DNA of 64,000 nt from positions 35,548 to 99,547 of the forward strand of contig DATJHJ010000049.1 of assembly GCA_035494015.1 (NCBI GenBank). The letters are read 5' to 3'. The notes beneath the pieces were generated by a model. The model was not told the origin of the DNA and made no database searches. It saw only the letters and a program-made list of their open reading frames with translations. The position numbers and the translations under genes were made by a program. Shown one piece after another: positions 55,849 to 64,000 of this stretch; within the stretch, counting starts at the first letter, position 1; each line of letters opens with the position of its first letter. The DNA comes from CADCTB01 sp035494015. Lineage in GTDB: Bacteria > Actinomycetota > Acidimicrobiia > Acidimicrobiales > AC-14.

Positions 55849-57437
55849 CAGCGGGCCCGCTCCCGGCGGGCCGCGGCCAGCAGCTCCTCGGCGTGGCCCC
55901 GGGCGGTGGCCGAGTCTGGCTGGCCCGAGAGCATCCGCGACAGCTCCACCACCCGATCGGCGCCCTCGACCGTCCGCACCGCGGCGACCGTGGCGTCGCC
56001 CTCGTCCCGCTTGGTCACCGCCACCTGGTGGTCGGCGAAGGCGGCGACCTGGGGCAGGTGGGTGACGACCAGGACCTGGTGGTCGGCGGCCAGGGCGGCC
56101 AGGGCCGCGCCCACGGCCCGGGCCGCCTCCCCGCCGATGCCGGCGTCGACCTCGTCGAACACCAGCGTGGGCGGGGCGTCGATCAAGACCAGCCGGGCGG
56201 CCAGCATGGCCCGGGCCAGCTCGCCCCCCGATGCCACCTTGGCCAGGGGCAAGGGCGTCCCGCCCCGGTTGGCGGCCAGCAGGAACTCGACCTCGTCGGC
56301 CGGCCCGGGGCCGCCGACGACCACGTCCAGACGGGCGCCGGGCATGGCCAGTGCCTGGAGGTGGCGCTCGACCTGGGCGGCCAGCTCCGGCGCCGCGGCC
56401 TGGCGGGCCGCGGCCACGGCCGCACCGGCATGGTCGACCGCCTCCAGTGCCGCCCGCCGCTCGGCCTCGAGCGCTTCCACCCGTGCCCCCCGTGACTCCA
56501 GCTCGGCCAACCGGGACCGGGCCTCGGCCTCGTAGGTCAGCACGTCGGACAACTGCTCACCGTACTTGCGGCAGAGCTCCCGCAGCAGGCGGCGTCGGCC
56601 CCGCACCGCGTCCAGGGCGTCCGGCTCGTCGACGATGGCTTCGCCGGTGGCCCGTACGTCGGCCGCGGCCTCGGTCAGCTCGGCCTGCAGGGCCCGCAGC
56701 CGGGCCTCGACGTCCTGGAACGGGCGGCGCCCGGCCAGCGCGGCGATGGCCTGGCCGACGGCATCGGCCGCTCCCCCCTCGCCCTCCACCGCCTGGTAGG
56801 CCGCCGCCGCCGCGTCCCGGTGGGCGGCGGCGTCGGCCAGGGCGTCTTCCCGGGCTTCGAGGACGACGTCCTCGTCGGGGTCCTCGAGGGCGGCGGCACC
56901 CAGCTCGGCCAGCTGGAAGCGGAGGAGGTCGACCTCCCGGGCCTGGGCCCGGGCGTCGCCGCCGACGGCGGACAGGGCGTCCTGGACCTCCTGCAGCCGG
57001 CGGCGGGCCTCGGCCAGCGGGCCCAGGTCGACCTTGGCGAAGCGGTCGAGGGCGGCCCGTTGCGTCCGGGGGGACAGCAGGGACTGGTGGGCGTGCTGGC
57101 CGTGGAGGTCGACCAAGCTGCGACCCAGCTCGGCCAGCTCGCCGGCGGTGGCCAGCCGACCGTCGAGGTAGGCGCGCGACCGGCCGTTGCGGGGGACGAC
57201 CCGGGCGACGACCACCTCGTCGGCCCCGGCCACGAACCGGCCCTCGACGCGGGCCTCGTCGGCCCCGTTGCGGACGATCACGGCGTCGGCCCGCTCGCCC
57301 ATCAGCAGCTCGATGGCCTCGACCACCAGGGTCTTTCCCGCCCCGGTCTCGCCGGTCAGGGCGGTCATGCCCTCGGCCAGCACGAGGTGGAGGTCGGCGA
57401 TGACACCGAGGTCGCGGACGTGCAGCTCGGCCAGCAT
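55848..57437 (-). CDS. recN: DNA repair protein RecN
   Basis: A 529-residue SMC-like ATPase. Walker A is GETGAGKTLVVEA near residue 30; the coiled-coil middle spans residues ~150-350; the ABC signature is VASGGELARAMLAARLV, and Walker B is LVFDEVDAGIGGEAA. RecN acts in double-strand-break repair. The ATG shares one base with the nadK stop. The conserved actinobacterial order tlyA-nadK-recN-steA-steB is kept. Confidence 0.96.
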   Translation of the reverse strand: MLAELHVRDLGVIADLHLVLAEGMTALTGETGAGKTLVVEAIELLMGERADAVIVRNGADEARVEGRFVAGADEVVVARVVPRNGRSRAYLDGRLATAGELAELGRSLVDLHGQHAHQSLLSPRTQRAALDRFAKVDLGPLAEARRRLQEVQDALSAVGGDARAQAREVDLLRFQLAELGAAALEDPDEDVVLEAREDALADAAAHRDAAAAAYQAVEGEGGAADAVGQAIAALAGRRPFQDVEARLRALQAELTEAAADVRATGEAIVDEPDALDAVRGRRRLLRELCRKYGEQLSDVLTYEAEARSRLAELESRGARVEALEAERRAALEAVDHAGAAVAAARQAAAPELAAQVERHLQALAMPGARLDVVVGGPGPADEVEFLLAANRGGTPLPLAKVASGGELARAMLAARLVLIDAPPTLVFDEVDAGIGGEAARAVGAALAALAADHQVLVVTHLPQVAAFADHQVAVTKRDEGDATVAAVRTVEGADRVVELSRMLSGQPDSATARGHAEELLAAARRERAR

Positions 57438-58309
57438 CAGCGGTCGGCCACCCCGAACTTCGCCTTCAGGATCCCGTAGAAGTCGCGGGCCCCGAAGGCC
57501 ACGAAGCGGGCCGAGCTGGGCGCCTCGGTGCAGATGATGGCGTCGCCCTTCTCGAGCAGCCCCCACTCCCGGCCGTCGAGGACGAGGGTGGCCGGGCGCT
57601 CGGTGACCTCGATGCGGATCGAATCCGTCGCCTCGACCACCAGGCTGCGGTCGAACGACAGGTGGGCGGAAACCGGGGTCATCAGGAGCACTCGGGCCGT
57701 GGGCGACACGATCGGGCCACCGGCGGAGAAGGCGTAGGCGGTGGAGCCGGTGGGCGTGGCCACGATGAGCCCGTCGGCCGAGTACGTCGTCCAGAACCGG
57801 CCCTGGACCTGGACGGCGACGTGCACGGTGTGGCCGGCCGCCGGTCGCTCGACCACCGCTTCGTTGAGGACCCACAGGTCCCCGCCCTCGACGCTCGGCG
57901 GTGGCGCCGGCCGCCCGGCCCGCTCGACGGCCACCGAGAGCAACATGCGGTGCTCGATGCCGTAGTCGCGCGACAGGAAGCGCTCCAGCCCCTCGGTCAG
58001 CCCCTCCGGCTCCAGGTCGGCCAGGTAGCCCATGCGGCCGAGGTTCACGCCGAGGAGGGGCACCCCGCGGCGGCTGACCAGGCTGACCGCCCGCAGGATG
58101 GTCCCGTCCCCGCCGAGGGTCACGGCCAGGTCGAGCCCGTCGGCCAGATCCTCGGCCCGGCACCCGTGCTCGGCCAGGCCGACGCGCTCGGCGTCCGCCT
58201 TGGGCAGGCGGACGCTGTGGCCTCGGGCCAGCAGCCAGGCCGCCGCCTCGCGGGCCAGCGCCGACGCCTCCGGCCGCTGCTCGTGGACCACCAGGCCGAC
58301 GGTCGCCAC
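57437..58309 (-). CDS. nadK: NAD kinase
   Basis: A 290-residue NAD kinase. The GGDGTILRAVSLVSRRGVPLLGVNLGRMGYLAD segment holds the GGDGT motif. LWVLNEAVVERP, GLIVATPTGSTAYAFSAGGPIVSP and the end VFRI-like region follow. It phosphorylates NAD to NADP for the pentose phosphate and biosynthetic enzymes. It lies one base after tlyA and overlaps recN. Length is normal. Confidence 0.97.
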   Translation of the reverse strand: MATVGLVVHEQRPEASALAREAAAWLLARGHSVRLPKADAERVGLAEHGCRAEDLADGLDLAVTLGGDGTILRAVSLVSRRGVPLLGVNLGRMGYLADLEPEGLTEGLERFLSRDYGIEHRMLLSVAVERAGRPAPPPSVEGGDLWVLNEAVVERPAAGHTVHVAVQVQGRFWTTYSADGLIVATPTGSTAYAFSAGGPIVSPTARVLLMTPVSAHLSFDRSLVVEATDSIRIEVTERPATLVLDGREWGLLEKGDAIICTEAPSSARFVAFGARDFYGILKAKFGVADR

Positions 58310-58310
58310 C

Positions 58311-59138
58311 TCAGGCCTCCTGCCGCGGGCGCCGGGCCACGGCCTCGTCGACCGCGGCCTGCACCAGCTGTCGGGCGTGGCGCTCGTCTCCTGCCGCGCC
58401 GGCGACCAGGTGGGCCAGGTACTCCACGTTGCCCTCGGCGCCGGTCAGGGGGGACACCATGAGGTCCTTCGTGGGTGCTCCGAGCTCGGCGAAGGTGGCC
58501 AGGACGGCGCCCACGGTGTCGGCCCACACCGACGGGTCGCGGATGACCCCCCGCTCCCGGCTGGCCTCCGCCATCCCCGCTTCGAACTGGGGCTTGATCA
58601 GCAGCACCAGGTCGGCGCCCGGCGCGGCCAGGCCGAGGAGGGCCGCGGCGACGGTCCGCAGGGAGATGAAGGCCAGGTCGGCCACGATCAGGTCGAAGGG
58701 CTCGGCGGCCGGCCCGAGGTCGGCGAGGGTGAGGTTGCGGACGTTGGTCCGCTCCCGCACGCTGACCCGCGGATCCTGGCGCAGGCGCATGTCCAGCTGG
58801 CCCCGGCCCACGTCGACGGCGACGACCTGGGCTGCGCCCCGCTGGAGCAGGCAGTCGGTGAACCCGCCGGTGGACGCGCCGGCGTCGAGGGCGACGCGGC
58901 CGCACGGGTCGACCCCGAAGCGGTCGAGGGCGGCGTCGAGCTTGTCGCCCCCCCGACTGACGAAGCGGGGGCCGGGGCCCTGGAGGGCCAGCGGGTCGTC
59001 GAGCGTGACCAGCCGGGCCGCCTTGGTGGCCGGGACGCCGCGCACCGTCACCCGCCCCGCGGCGATCTCGGCCTGTGCCCGATCCCGGCTGGAGACGAGC
59101 CCCCGGCGCACCAGCTCCGAATCGAGCCGCCGGCGCAG
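58311..59138 (-). CDS. tlyA: TlyA-type rRNA 2'-O-methyltransferase
   Basis: A protein of about 275 residues with an S4 RNA-binding domain at the start (LDSELVRRGLVSSRDRAQAEIAAGRVTVRG) and a methyltransferase domain (VALDAGASTGGFTDCLLQRGAAQVVAVDVG; LIVADLAFISLRTV; LLIKPQFEAG). TlyA methylates ribose at positions of 16S and 23S rRNA. The start is uncertain: the frame is open far upstream, but no ATG, GTG or TTG occurs in it before residue ~9. The CTG at 59138, with AAGGG upstream and four bases after the previous stop, fits the family's N-terminus. The GTG at 59111 would remove the first part of the S4 domain. Confidence 0.92.
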   Translation of the reverse strand: MRRRLDSELVRRGLVSSRDRAQAEIAAGRVTVRGVPATKAARLVTLDDPLALQGPGPRFVSRGGDKLDAALDRFGVDPCGRVALDAGASTGGFTDCLLQRGAAQVVAVDVGRGQLDMRLRQDPRVSVRERTNVRNLTLADLGPAAEPFDLIVADLAFISLRTVAAALLGLAAPGADLVLLIKPQFEAGMAEASRERGVIRDPSVWADTVGAVLATFAELGAPTKDLMVSPLTGAEGNVEYLAHLVAGAAGDERHARQLVQAAVDEAVARRPRQEA

Positions 59139-59142
59139 GTGC

Positions 59143-59685
59143 TCAGCCCTTCGGGGGGACGGCTCCGCCGGCAGGCGAGGCAGGTTCGGGCCCGCCGGGG
59201 CCCGACGTGCCTGGACGCCGCCGGACCGAGCCCGACCGGGTGATGCCGGCCCCTTCGCCGTCCCCGGCCCGGCTGGCGCCGGCGGCCGTCTGCGAGGACC
59301 CCGCCGCCTTCTTGGTCCCCGCCGCCTTCCTGACCTTCGGGGACACGGCCTTCGGGGCCACGGCCTTCGGGGGCACGGCCTCCGGGGGCACGGTCGCCGT
59401 CGAGCCTGCGGCCAGGCGGGCCTCCAGCGCATCGAGGTCGTCCTTGGTGGCCAGGCCGAGGGCGGCCACCTGCTGGCGCACCTCGCGGCGAACGAGCTCG
59501 GCCAGCTCCTCGGTGCCGGCTCTGCCCCGCTCCACCAGCCAGTCGGCGGCCTTCGACGCCTGGCCCCGGGCCACCTCGCCGGACGCCACCAGATCCTTCA
59601 CGATGCTCTCCGCCCGCTCCCGCGACATCCCGAGCACGGACGCGCCGATCTCCAGGTAGCGCTTGAAAAGGTCCTCGCCCGGCAT
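59143..59685 (-). CDS. Phasin-like coiled-coil protein with pentapeptide repeats
   Basis: A 180-residue protein. Residues 1-90 are a helical, coiled-coil region (LGMSRERAESIVKDLVASGEVARGQASKAADWLVERG, then ELAELVRREVRQQVAALGLATKDDLDALEARLAA) like polyhydroxyalkanoate granule regulators (phasins). Then comes a repeat of PPEAV, PPKAV, APKAV, SPKV and an alanine/glycine-rich basic tail. The ATG follows TAGGCT by seven bases. As first gene of the tlyA operon it may serve as an operon leader. The tail looks disordered. Confidence 0.82.
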   Translation of the reverse strand: MPGEDLFKRYLEIGASVLGMSRERAESIVKDLVASGEVARGQASKAADWLVERGRAGTEELAELVRREVRQQVAALGLATKDDLDALEARLAAGSTATVPPEAVPPKAVAPKAVSPKVRKAAGTKKAAGSSQTAAGASRAGDGEGAGITRSGSVRRRPGTSGPGGPEPASPAGGAVPPKG

Positions 59686-59692
59686 CCCAACG

Positions 59693-59698
59693 AGCCTA
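59693..59698 (-). promoter_or_regulatory. Predicted -10 hexamer of the tlyA-steB-murJ operon
   Basis: Minus-strand TAGGCT, seven bases, then ATG 59685. It would start the whole nine-gene operon. Confidence 0.5.
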
Positions 59699-59730
59699 CC
59701 CGGCCGTCCTGGGCGGTCGGGGGCCGGCCC

Positions 59731-59736
59731 TATGCT
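59731..59736 (+). promoter_or_regulatory. Predicted -10 hexamer of the rhomboid gene
   Basis: TATGCT, eight bases, then GTG 59745. It is divergent from the operon promoter, 33 bases away. Confidence 0.5.
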
Positions 59737-59744
59737 CGGCGGCC

Positions 59745-60515
59745 GTGATCCCGCTCAAGGACTACAACCCGACACGGCGGTTCGCGGTCATGACCTTGGT
59801 GCTGATAGCCATCAACGTCGGGGTCTACATCTTCGTGCAGCGCCCCTTCGACGCCGGCAACAACCAGGACGCGTTCAGCTTCCAGGTGGCCGCCATCCCC
59901 TGCGAGGTCACCCAGGGCCGGCCCCTGTCCTCCGAGGAGATCTTCGACACGGTGCGCAACGGCGACGACACCGCCTGCGAGCACACGCGCCAGCCCGACG
60001 CGGTGTTCCCCCACAAGTCGGTGTGGCTGGCCGTGCTGTATTCCATGTTCCTCCACGGCAGCTGGCTGCACATCGGCGGCAACATGCTGTTCCTGTGGAT
60101 CTTCGGCAACAACATCGAGGACCGCATGGGCGTCCTGCCCTACCTCGGCTTCTATCTCATGGCCGGGCTGGTGGCGGCCGCCGCCCACATCCTGGTCCAG
60201 CCGGACAGCACCGTACCGGTGGTCGGCGCCTCGGGCGCCATCGCCGGTGTGATGGGCGCCTATGTGGTCCTGTTCCCCAACGTGAAGATCCGTTCGCTCA
60301 TCATCATCACGATCATCCCTCTCTTCCGGGACATCTCGGCCAAGTGGTGGCTCGGGTTCTGGTTCCTAACCCAGTTCTTCACCAATCCCGCCGAGGGGGT
60401 GGCGTGGGTGGCCCACGTCGGTGGCTTCCTTTTCGGCGCCCTGGTGGCCTTCCTGCTCCGGGACCGGCTGCGCCCCTCCCGGGTCCTGGTGGCCGACCCC
60501 CGCCTGAGCTACTGA
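59745..60515 (+). CDS. Rhomboid-family intramembrane serine protease
   Basis: A 256-residue rhomboid protease. The catalytic serine is in GASGAIAGVMGAYVV, and the histidine is in VAWVAHVGGFLFGALVA. The conserved HGSWLHIGGNMLFLWIFGNNIED segment precedes them. It cleaves transmembrane substrates within the membrane. There are about seven helices. The substrate is unknown. The GTG start has the TATGCT hexamer upstream. It is 23 bases from the DUF1015 gene. Confidence 0.93.
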   Translation: MIPLKDYNPTRRFAVMTLVLIAINVGVYIFVQRPFDAGNNQDAFSFQVAAIPCEVTQGRPLSSEEIFDTVRNGDDTACEHTRQPDAVFPHKSVWLAVLYSMFLHGSWLHIGGNMLFLWIFGNNIEDRMGVLPYLGFYLMAGLVAAAAHILVQPDSTVPVVGASGAIAGVMGAYVVLFPNVKIRSLIIITIIPLFRDISAKWWLGFWFLTQFFTNPAEGVAWVAHVGGFLFGALVAFLLRDRLRPSRVLVADPRLSY

Positions 60516-60538
60516 CCGCGCTCTGCTAGGCAGGGGAC

Positions 60539-61744
60539 GTGCCCCGCTTCGAGCCCTTTGCCGGCGTCCGCTACGACCAGGACCGCGTCGCCCTGGACGA
60601 CGTGATCGCCCCCCCGTACGACGTCATCGGGCCCGACCAGCTGGCGGCATTGGCGGCCCGCAGCCCGTACAACGTGGTCCACGTGGACCTGCCCCAAGCC
60701 GAGGACGGCCTCGACCCGTACACCGCCGCCGGCCGGCGGTTCGACAGCTGGCTGGCCGAGGGGATCCTGCGTACCGACCCCGAGCCGGCCTTCTACGCCT
60801 ACCGCATGGGGTACGTGGACCGGAGCGGCCACCGCCGCCAGATCGTGGGTGTGCTCGGCGCCCTCGAGGTGGTCGCCCCCGGCGAGGGCGACGTGCTCCC
60901 CCACGAGGAGACCCAGCACAAGGTGCGTGACGACCGCCTCCGCATCCTGGAGGCGTGCCGGGCTGACCTGTCCCCCGTCTGGGGGCTCTCGACCGCGGAG
61001 GGGCTGACCGAGCTGGCCACCGGCGCGGCGGGGCCGCCCGTGGCCCGCTACACCGACGAGGAGGGCGTCCACCACCGGCTGTGGCGGCTGACCCAGCCCG
61101 CGCTGGTCGACGCGGTGGCGGCCACGGTGGGCTCGGCGCCCGTGGTGATCGCCGACGGCCACCACCGCTACGCCACCGCCCTGGCCTACCGCGACGCCCA
61201 CCGCGCCGGCGGGGGCCGGGGCGACGCCGACCTCCTCCTGGCCCTGGTCTGCGAGCTGGCCGACGGCCAGGCCGGTGTGCGCCCCATCCACCGGCTGGTG
61301 TCCGGGCTGCCCGACGGCTTCGACCTCGCCGCCGCCCTCGAGCCCTTCTTCGCCGTCACGCCCGCCGGTTCGACCCCGCCGGCCGAGCTGCCCGACCGGA
61401 TGGAGCACGAGGGCACCCTCGCCCTGCTCCGGGGCTCGGGCCCCGCCCTGCTGCTGACCCCCCGGACCGGTGACGGGGGGACGGGCGAGGTGCCGCCCGA
61501 CGCCGCCCTCCTCGACCAGGCCCTGGCCACCCTGCCGCCCCACCGCCTGGACTTCGACCACTCGTTGGAGTCGGTGGCGGCCAAGGTGGCGTCGGGCCAG
61601 GCCCAGGCCGCCATGCTCCTGCGGCCGGTGGACGTCGTCCAGATCGCCAACACCGCCCGCGCCGGCCAGCGCATGCCCACCAAGACGACGTTCTTCCACC
61701 CCAAGCCCCGCACGGGCATGGTCTTCCGCCGCCGGCGCGACTGA
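60539..61744 (+). CDS. DUF1015 family protein
   Basis: A 401-residue protein of the DUF1015 type, opening FEPFAGVRYDQDRVALDDVIAPPYDVIGP with a conserved middle (RIGYV; GEGDVLPHEET; VIADGHHRYATALAYRDA) and ending KTTFFHPKPRTGMVFRRR. The family is widespread; a few relatives are linked to serine kinase activity (SbnI-type), but no function is settled for this one. The GTG start is preceded by TAGGCA. It is convergent with the SSB gene. Confidence 0.92.
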   Translation: MPRFEPFAGVRYDQDRVALDDVIAPPYDVIGPDQLAALAARSPYNVVHVDLPQAEDGLDPYTAAGRRFDSWLAEGILRTDPEPAFYAYRMGYVDRSGHRRQIVGVLGALEVVAPGEGDVLPHEETQHKVRDDRLRILEACRADLSPVWGLSTAEGLTELATGAAGPPVARYTDEEGVHHRLWRLTQPALVDAVAATVGSAPVVIADGHHRYATALAYRDAHRAGGGRGDADLLLALVCELADGQAGVRPIHRLVSGLPDGFDLAAALEPFFAVTPAGSTPPAELPDRMEHEGTLALLRGSGPALLLTPRTGDGGTGEVPPDAALLDQALATLPPHRLDFDHSLESVAAKVASGQAQAAMLLRPVDVVQIANTARAGQRMPTKTTFFHPKPRTGMVFRRRRD

Positions 61745-61751
61745 CGGTGGC

Positions 61752-62096
61752 TCACGTGTCCTCGGCCAGCCGGGCCCGGGCTCGCTCGAGCGCTGCCCCC
61801 GCCCGCTTGGCGTGCTTGGCGTTGACCACCGCCTCGGCCACCACCTCCGTCCGGCTCTGCGTCGACCCCCCGGCCCGGAAGAACCGGCGGCGGACGCGCC
61901 CGACCACCAGCATGCGCTCGTCCACCTCGTGCTCGACGGCGTTGGCCGGGGCGCCCAGCCACACCACCGGCACGGTCTCGGCCCGCTCGCCCGGGCGCTC
62001 CACCGTCACCTCGTAGGCCACCAACCGGTCCCCCGACGGCAGCTCCCGCACCTCGGCGGGACGGGCCAGCCGTCCCAGCAACACCACGACGTTCAT
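61752..62096 (-). CDS. ssb: Short single-stranded DNA-binding protein (SSB)
   Basis: A 114-residue OB-fold SSB: MNVVVLLGRLARPAEVRELPSGDRLVAYEVTVE, then VPVVWLGAPANAVEHEVDERMLVVGRVRRRFFRAGGSTQSRTEVVAEAV. It lacks the long glycine-rich linker and acidic tail (DDDIPF) that recruits repair partners in main SSBs, so it may be a secondary SSB. The ATG at 62096 has GAGGGG seven to eight bases upstream. Confidence 0.88.
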   Translation of the reverse strand: MNVVVLLGRLARPAEVRELPSGDRLVAYEVTVERPGERAETVPVVWLGAPANAVEHEVDERMLVVGRVRRRFFRAGGSTQSRTEVVAEAVVNAKHAKRAGAALERARARLAEDT

Positions 62097-62266
62097 CTGC
62101 GAATCCCCTCGCGCGACGTGTCCAGCAGGCGAGGGGGAAGCGCCAACGACAACAGTACCGAGGGGGTGCGACAGCTACGGTGCTCCGGTGGGCTACCGGC
62201 GGGCCGCGGTCACGGCCGGTGGGCTGATCGACCGCAACCTGCCCCGGTCCGGGGGCTGATCTCGCC

Positions 62267-63250
62267 TCAGTCCAGGGCGGCGAGGCGCTCGGCGGCGTCG
62301 GCCAGATCCGGCTGGGCGGCTACCACCCGGCTGAACAGGTCGCGCGCCTTGGGGGCGTCGCCCGCTCGCTCGTAGAGGTCGGCCAGGGCGTACCAGAGAC
62401 GGGCGTGGTGGGGCGCCGCCCCCCGGTTCGGCCGCACCGGGCCCCGCTCGAGCAGGCGAATGGCGGCCCGGACGTCGCCCTGGTCGGCCAACGCCCCGGC
62501 GGCGACGATGCGCCCCTCGGTGACCAGGGCGGCGCCGGGCGACGCCTCCCGCAGCTCGTCCCAGAGCTCGGTCACCTTGCCGTACTGCTTGAGGGCCCGA
62601 TAGGAGTCGGCGAGGACCGGGTTCTGCTCAACCGAGCCGGACAGCTCGCGGAAGGCCTCCAGCTCCTTGGCCGCCGCCGCCCACTGCCCGGTGCCGTACA
62701 GGGCCAGGCCGGTCAGCTCGCGCACAGCGGGAACCCGGGCCGCCTCCTTGCTGAGGGGTCGCAGGATGCGCAGGGCCTCGGCGAGGTGGTCCCGCTCGAA
62801 GGCGTCGGCGGCCTGGGCCAGCCGCCGCTCGATACGGGGGGCTAGGGCGGGTTCGACCCGCGCCGCCACCTCCTGGGTGATGACCTTGGGGACCTTGCGA
62901 GCCCGCCGCCCCGCCGCGGCGGGCGCCGTGGCCTTGGCCGGCGCCGGGGCCTTGGCGTCGACCCGCTCGCTGCTCCAGTGTTCCGGTTGCCATTCCGGGG
63001 GGCGCCCGCGGTCACGCCGCTCGGGCTCGACGTCCTCCCGGCCGGGCGCCGGTCGCACCACTCGCGCCCCGCTCCGAGCGACCTTGCCCCAGGTGGGCGG
63101 CAGCTTCCTCTCCGGCTCGGGACGGGCACCCTTGCGGCCGCCACCGGTCGATCGGGCAGTGCCGCCGGCACGCCCCGCCGCCGGCTTGGGCCCGGCCGCC
63201 CGTCGGGCTCCCGGTCGGGGATCGGACGGGGATCGACGGGGGGGCACCAT
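62267..63250 (-). CDS. TPR-like protein with basic N-terminal extension
   Basis: A 327-residue protein. The first ~120 residues are basic and disordered (RSPSDPRPGARRAAGPKPAAGRAGGTARSTGGGRK...). Residues ~150-327 form repeated helices typical of TPRs (ALRILRPLSKEAARVPAVRELTGLALYGTGQWAAAAKELEAFREL, then DLYERAGDAPKARDLFSRVVAAQPDLADAAERLA). TPRs bind proteins. ATG 63250 has TACTGT seven bases upstream. It lies between an SSB gene and the rRNA operon terminator. Confidence 0.8.
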   Translation of the reverse strand: MVPPRRSPSDPRPGARRAAGPKPAAGRAGGTARSTGGGRKGARPEPERKLPPTWGKVARSGARVVRPAPGREDVEPERRDRGRPPEWQPEHWSSERVDAKAPAPAKATAPAAAGRRARKVPKVITQEVAARVEPALAPRIERRLAQAADAFERDHLAEALRILRPLSKEAARVPAVRELTGLALYGTGQWAAAAKELEAFRELSGSVEQNPVLADSYRALKQYGKVTELWDELREASPGAALVTEGRIVAAGALADQGDVRAAIRLLERGPVRPNRGAAPHHARLWYALADLYERAGDAPKARDLFSRVVAAQPDLADAAERLAALD

Positions 63251-63257
63251 AGCGGGG

Positions 63258-63263
63258 ACAGTA
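63258..63263 (-). promoter_or_regulatory. Predicted -10 hexamer of the TPR gene
   Basis: Minus-strand TACTGT, seven bases, then ATG 63250. It lies 11 bases beyond the rRNA terminator hairpin. Confidence 0.5.
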
Positions 63264-63273
63264 CCCGTAAACA

Positions 63274-63305
63274 GAAGAAGGCTCCCCTTGCGGGGAGCCT
63301 TCTTC
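63274..63305 (-). terminator. rRNA operon terminator
   Basis: A perfect 14-base inverted repeat, GAAGAAGGCTCCCC and GGGGAGCCTTCTTC around a four-base loop, lies ten bases past the end of the 5S rRNA on the minus strand. It is a strong intrinsic terminator for the rRNA operon. Confidence 0.88.
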
Positions 63306-63314
63306 GAGGAATAA

Positions 63315-63430
<116 letters not shown>

Positions 63431-63483
63431 AATCTAGGGCTCTGAACTTGAGCCTTTCAGAGCGAGCACGCGCAACTTAAAAG

Positions 63484-64000
<517 letters not shown>

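Noticed and set aside
58311..59432. Long form of tlyA (373 residues) starting far upstream
   Set aside because: The added ~100 residues are a Pro/Arg-rich shadow of the phasin-like gene; TlyA homologues begin with the S4 domain.

Overview
The window is a very GC-rich stretch of bacterial chromosome, coded densely on both strands. It looks like an actinobacterium (Actinomycetota). Four things support this: a single-chain FbiC (F420 cofactor), an OpcA next to zwf, the tlyA-nadK-recN-steA-steB gene order and a ppk1-MutT1-type neighbourhood. Many genes appear to be leaderless, with TANNNT hexamers 6-8 bases before the start codon, as is common in this phylum. I suspect an uncultured Acidimicrobiia-like lineage, but that is inference. 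No tRNA, CRISPR array, insertion sequence or prophage was found, and no gene-free gap reaches 300 bases.

Layout. 1-6.2 kb: polyphosphate and nucleotide housekeeping (ppk1, CYTH-CHAD protein, Nudix hydrolase, SixA-like phosphatase, a PadR regulator, ppx). 6.2-8.4 kb: a zinc-ribbon/DUF4352-like membrane protein and an HtrA-type protease. 8.5-10.7 kb: an arsenic resistance operon (arsR, arsI, aquaporin, arsC, second arsR) with a clear promoter and operator. 10.7-14.1 kb: a phosphate transporter (pstS, a fused pstC-pstA, pstB) on the other strand. 14.3-18.6 kb: a SnoaL-like protein, a Tes/MJ0619-like radical SAM enzyme translationally coupled to a cysteine-rich methyltransferase, an excisionase-like protein, a DUF3052 protein and a DedA-type protein. 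18.6-23.0 kb: an ABC-2 exporter, a two-component system and a TetR regulator. 23.2-26.0 kb: one large secreted multidomain protein.

26.1-29.9 kb is the most unusual block. A Nif11-like small protein, a sulfotransferase and an Asp/Asn beta-hydroxylase are translationally coupled on one strand. Divergent from them are a DUF6916-type protein and an MdpB-like phage-tail-collar protein. A secreted DUF6916 paralogue and a GNAT acetyltransferase follow. It looks like an uncharacterised system in which a small protein or tail-like protein is modified.

30-38 kb: the pentose phosphate pathway (transketolase; then unknown protein, FIST protein, transaldolase, zwf, opcA, pgl). 37.9-48.3 kb: a metallophosphoesterase fused to an MprF-type aminoacyltransferase domain, OsmC, VapBC, a DM13/vanadium-haloperoxidase-like pair, FbiC and a LOG-family protein. 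48.4-59.7 kb: one tightly overlapping minus-strand operon for cell envelope, division and repair (phasin-like, tlyA, nadK, recN, steA, steB, murJ, a GT2-phosphatase fusion, a GlcNAc-1-P-transferase-like enzyme). 59.7-64 kb: rhomboid protease, DUF1015 protein, a short SSB, a TPR-like protein, then the end of an rRNA operon (5S and the 3' part of 23S, minus strand) with a strong terminator.
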